Below are positions 63,839-64,000 of a stretch of DNA of 64,000 nucleotides, one piece after another (position 1 is the stretch's first letter; each line of letters starts with the position of its first letter). Origin of the DNA: Burkholderiales bacterium (lineage in GTDB: Bacteria; Pseudomonadota; Gammaproteobacteria; Burkholderiales; Burkholderiaceae_A); contig JAIXOP010000003.1 of NCBI GenBank assembly GCA_027486725.1, forward strand, positions 1 to 64,000, written 5' to 3'. The position numbers were made by a program, and so were the translations under genes. The notes under the pieces are model-generated. The model saw nothing but the letters and a program-made list of their open reading frames with translations, did no database searches and had not been told where the DNA came from.

Positions 63839-64000
63839 TTGGCGCTGCACAAGGGCCCGCCGCCGCTCTTTGACCAAGGGCTCTCGGCCAGAGTCCGAGC
63901 GCTCATCGCCTCCGGCCTGGCCATCGGCCTGATGCAGGCCGATGTTGGTCTGGGTCTGGGCGCACCCATTCGTGCTGCCATCAGCACCGTCATGGCGCCG
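63839..64000 (+). CDS. mreC: Rod-shape determining protein MreC (5' end only)
   Basis: A frame open to the window edge (54 codons). The PPPLFDQGLSARVRALIASGL segment is the usual MreC opening, followed by one membrane helix. The first available start in frame after mreB is TTG at 63839; no better start is visible. The protein continues beyond the window. Confidence 0.8.
   Translation, partial: MALHKGPPPLFDQGLSARVRALIASGLAIGLMQADVGLGLGAPIRAAISTVMAP

Overview
This 64 kb window is a high-GC, very tightly packed chromosome segment from a betaproteobacterium, most likely in the order Burkholderiales. The evidence is gene order. The runs coaD-rsmD-M16-ftsY, DUF2244-coxBA-cox11-DUF2970-coxC-surf1-ctaB/rpoH, comF-trmL-gpsA-secB-grxC-gpmA-ctpA-moeB, slmA-argB-dksA-cobW-xerC-DUF484-dapF-lpxL/metK-ahcY-metF and gatCAB/mreBC are typical of that order. 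I cannot name a genus. I saw no rRNA, tRNA, insertion sequence, prophage or replication origin. Almost all genes are housekeeping, and many neighbours overlap by 1-4 bases.

Layout. Positions 1-1917 are accessory: the end of a CRISPR array (36-nt repeats, 30-nt spacers, continuing off the left edge, no cas gene in view), a non-coding stretch, a Fic-domain AMPylase-like gene and a truncated MazG-like gene. From 1922 the core chromosome begins: coaD, rsmD, two M16 peptidase-family proteins, ftsY, an Arg/Lys/Orn decarboxylase, and rpoH behind a perfect CIRCE element. Positions 10230-18006 hold the aa3 cytochrome oxidase structural and assembly genes. Positions 18071-31965 hold a BioC-like gene, comF, trmL, gpsA, secB, grxC, a rhodanese, gpmA, ctpA, moeB, slmA, a pyrimidine nucleotidase, argB, dksA, a CobW GTPase, xerC, DUF484 and dapF. 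Positions 31973-36785 carry lpxL and, divergently, a methyl-cycle block metK-[SAH riboswitch]-ahcY-metF. Positions 36748-51393 carry folate-ligase, slt, an NDUFA9-like SDR, cca, midA, a FolM-like SDR, folB, ttcA, ubiB, a sodium/solute symporter, glmU and glmS. Positions 51423-54215 look like a small accessory module: a MerR regulator, a secreted acetoacetate-decarboxylase-like protein and an Old Yellow Enzyme, with two matching MerR-type promoters. The right end has pyrE, a YqaA-type membrane protein, an AraC regulator, xth, an M48 lipoprotein, ampG, gatCAB, mreB and the start of mreC.

How the genes work together. MetK makes SAM, AhcY removes SAH (sensed by the riboswitch) and MetF supplies the methyl group for methionine regeneration. 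GlmU/GlmS, Slt, AmpG and MreBC serve cell-wall synthesis, recycling and shape. The cox block builds the terminal oxidase, although heme A synthase (ctaA) and the usual sco gene are not at their customary places. RpoH appears to be under HrcA control.

Main oddities: (1) five of eleven convergent gene pairs end on one shared CTAG palindrome, so both TAG stops fit in four bases; (2) short in-frame tandem repeats sit in five housekeeping genes, including a seven-unit THSP repeat between two active-site motifs of the CCA-adding enzyme; (3) the comF frame has lost its stop and runs through most of trmL in another frame; (4) the MerR/ADC-like/OYE module has paired operators; (5) there is a CRISPR-Fic-MazG remnant at the left edge. 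No wholly new system is proven here. The MerR module and the repeat-bearing CCA enzyme are the best candidates for follow-up.
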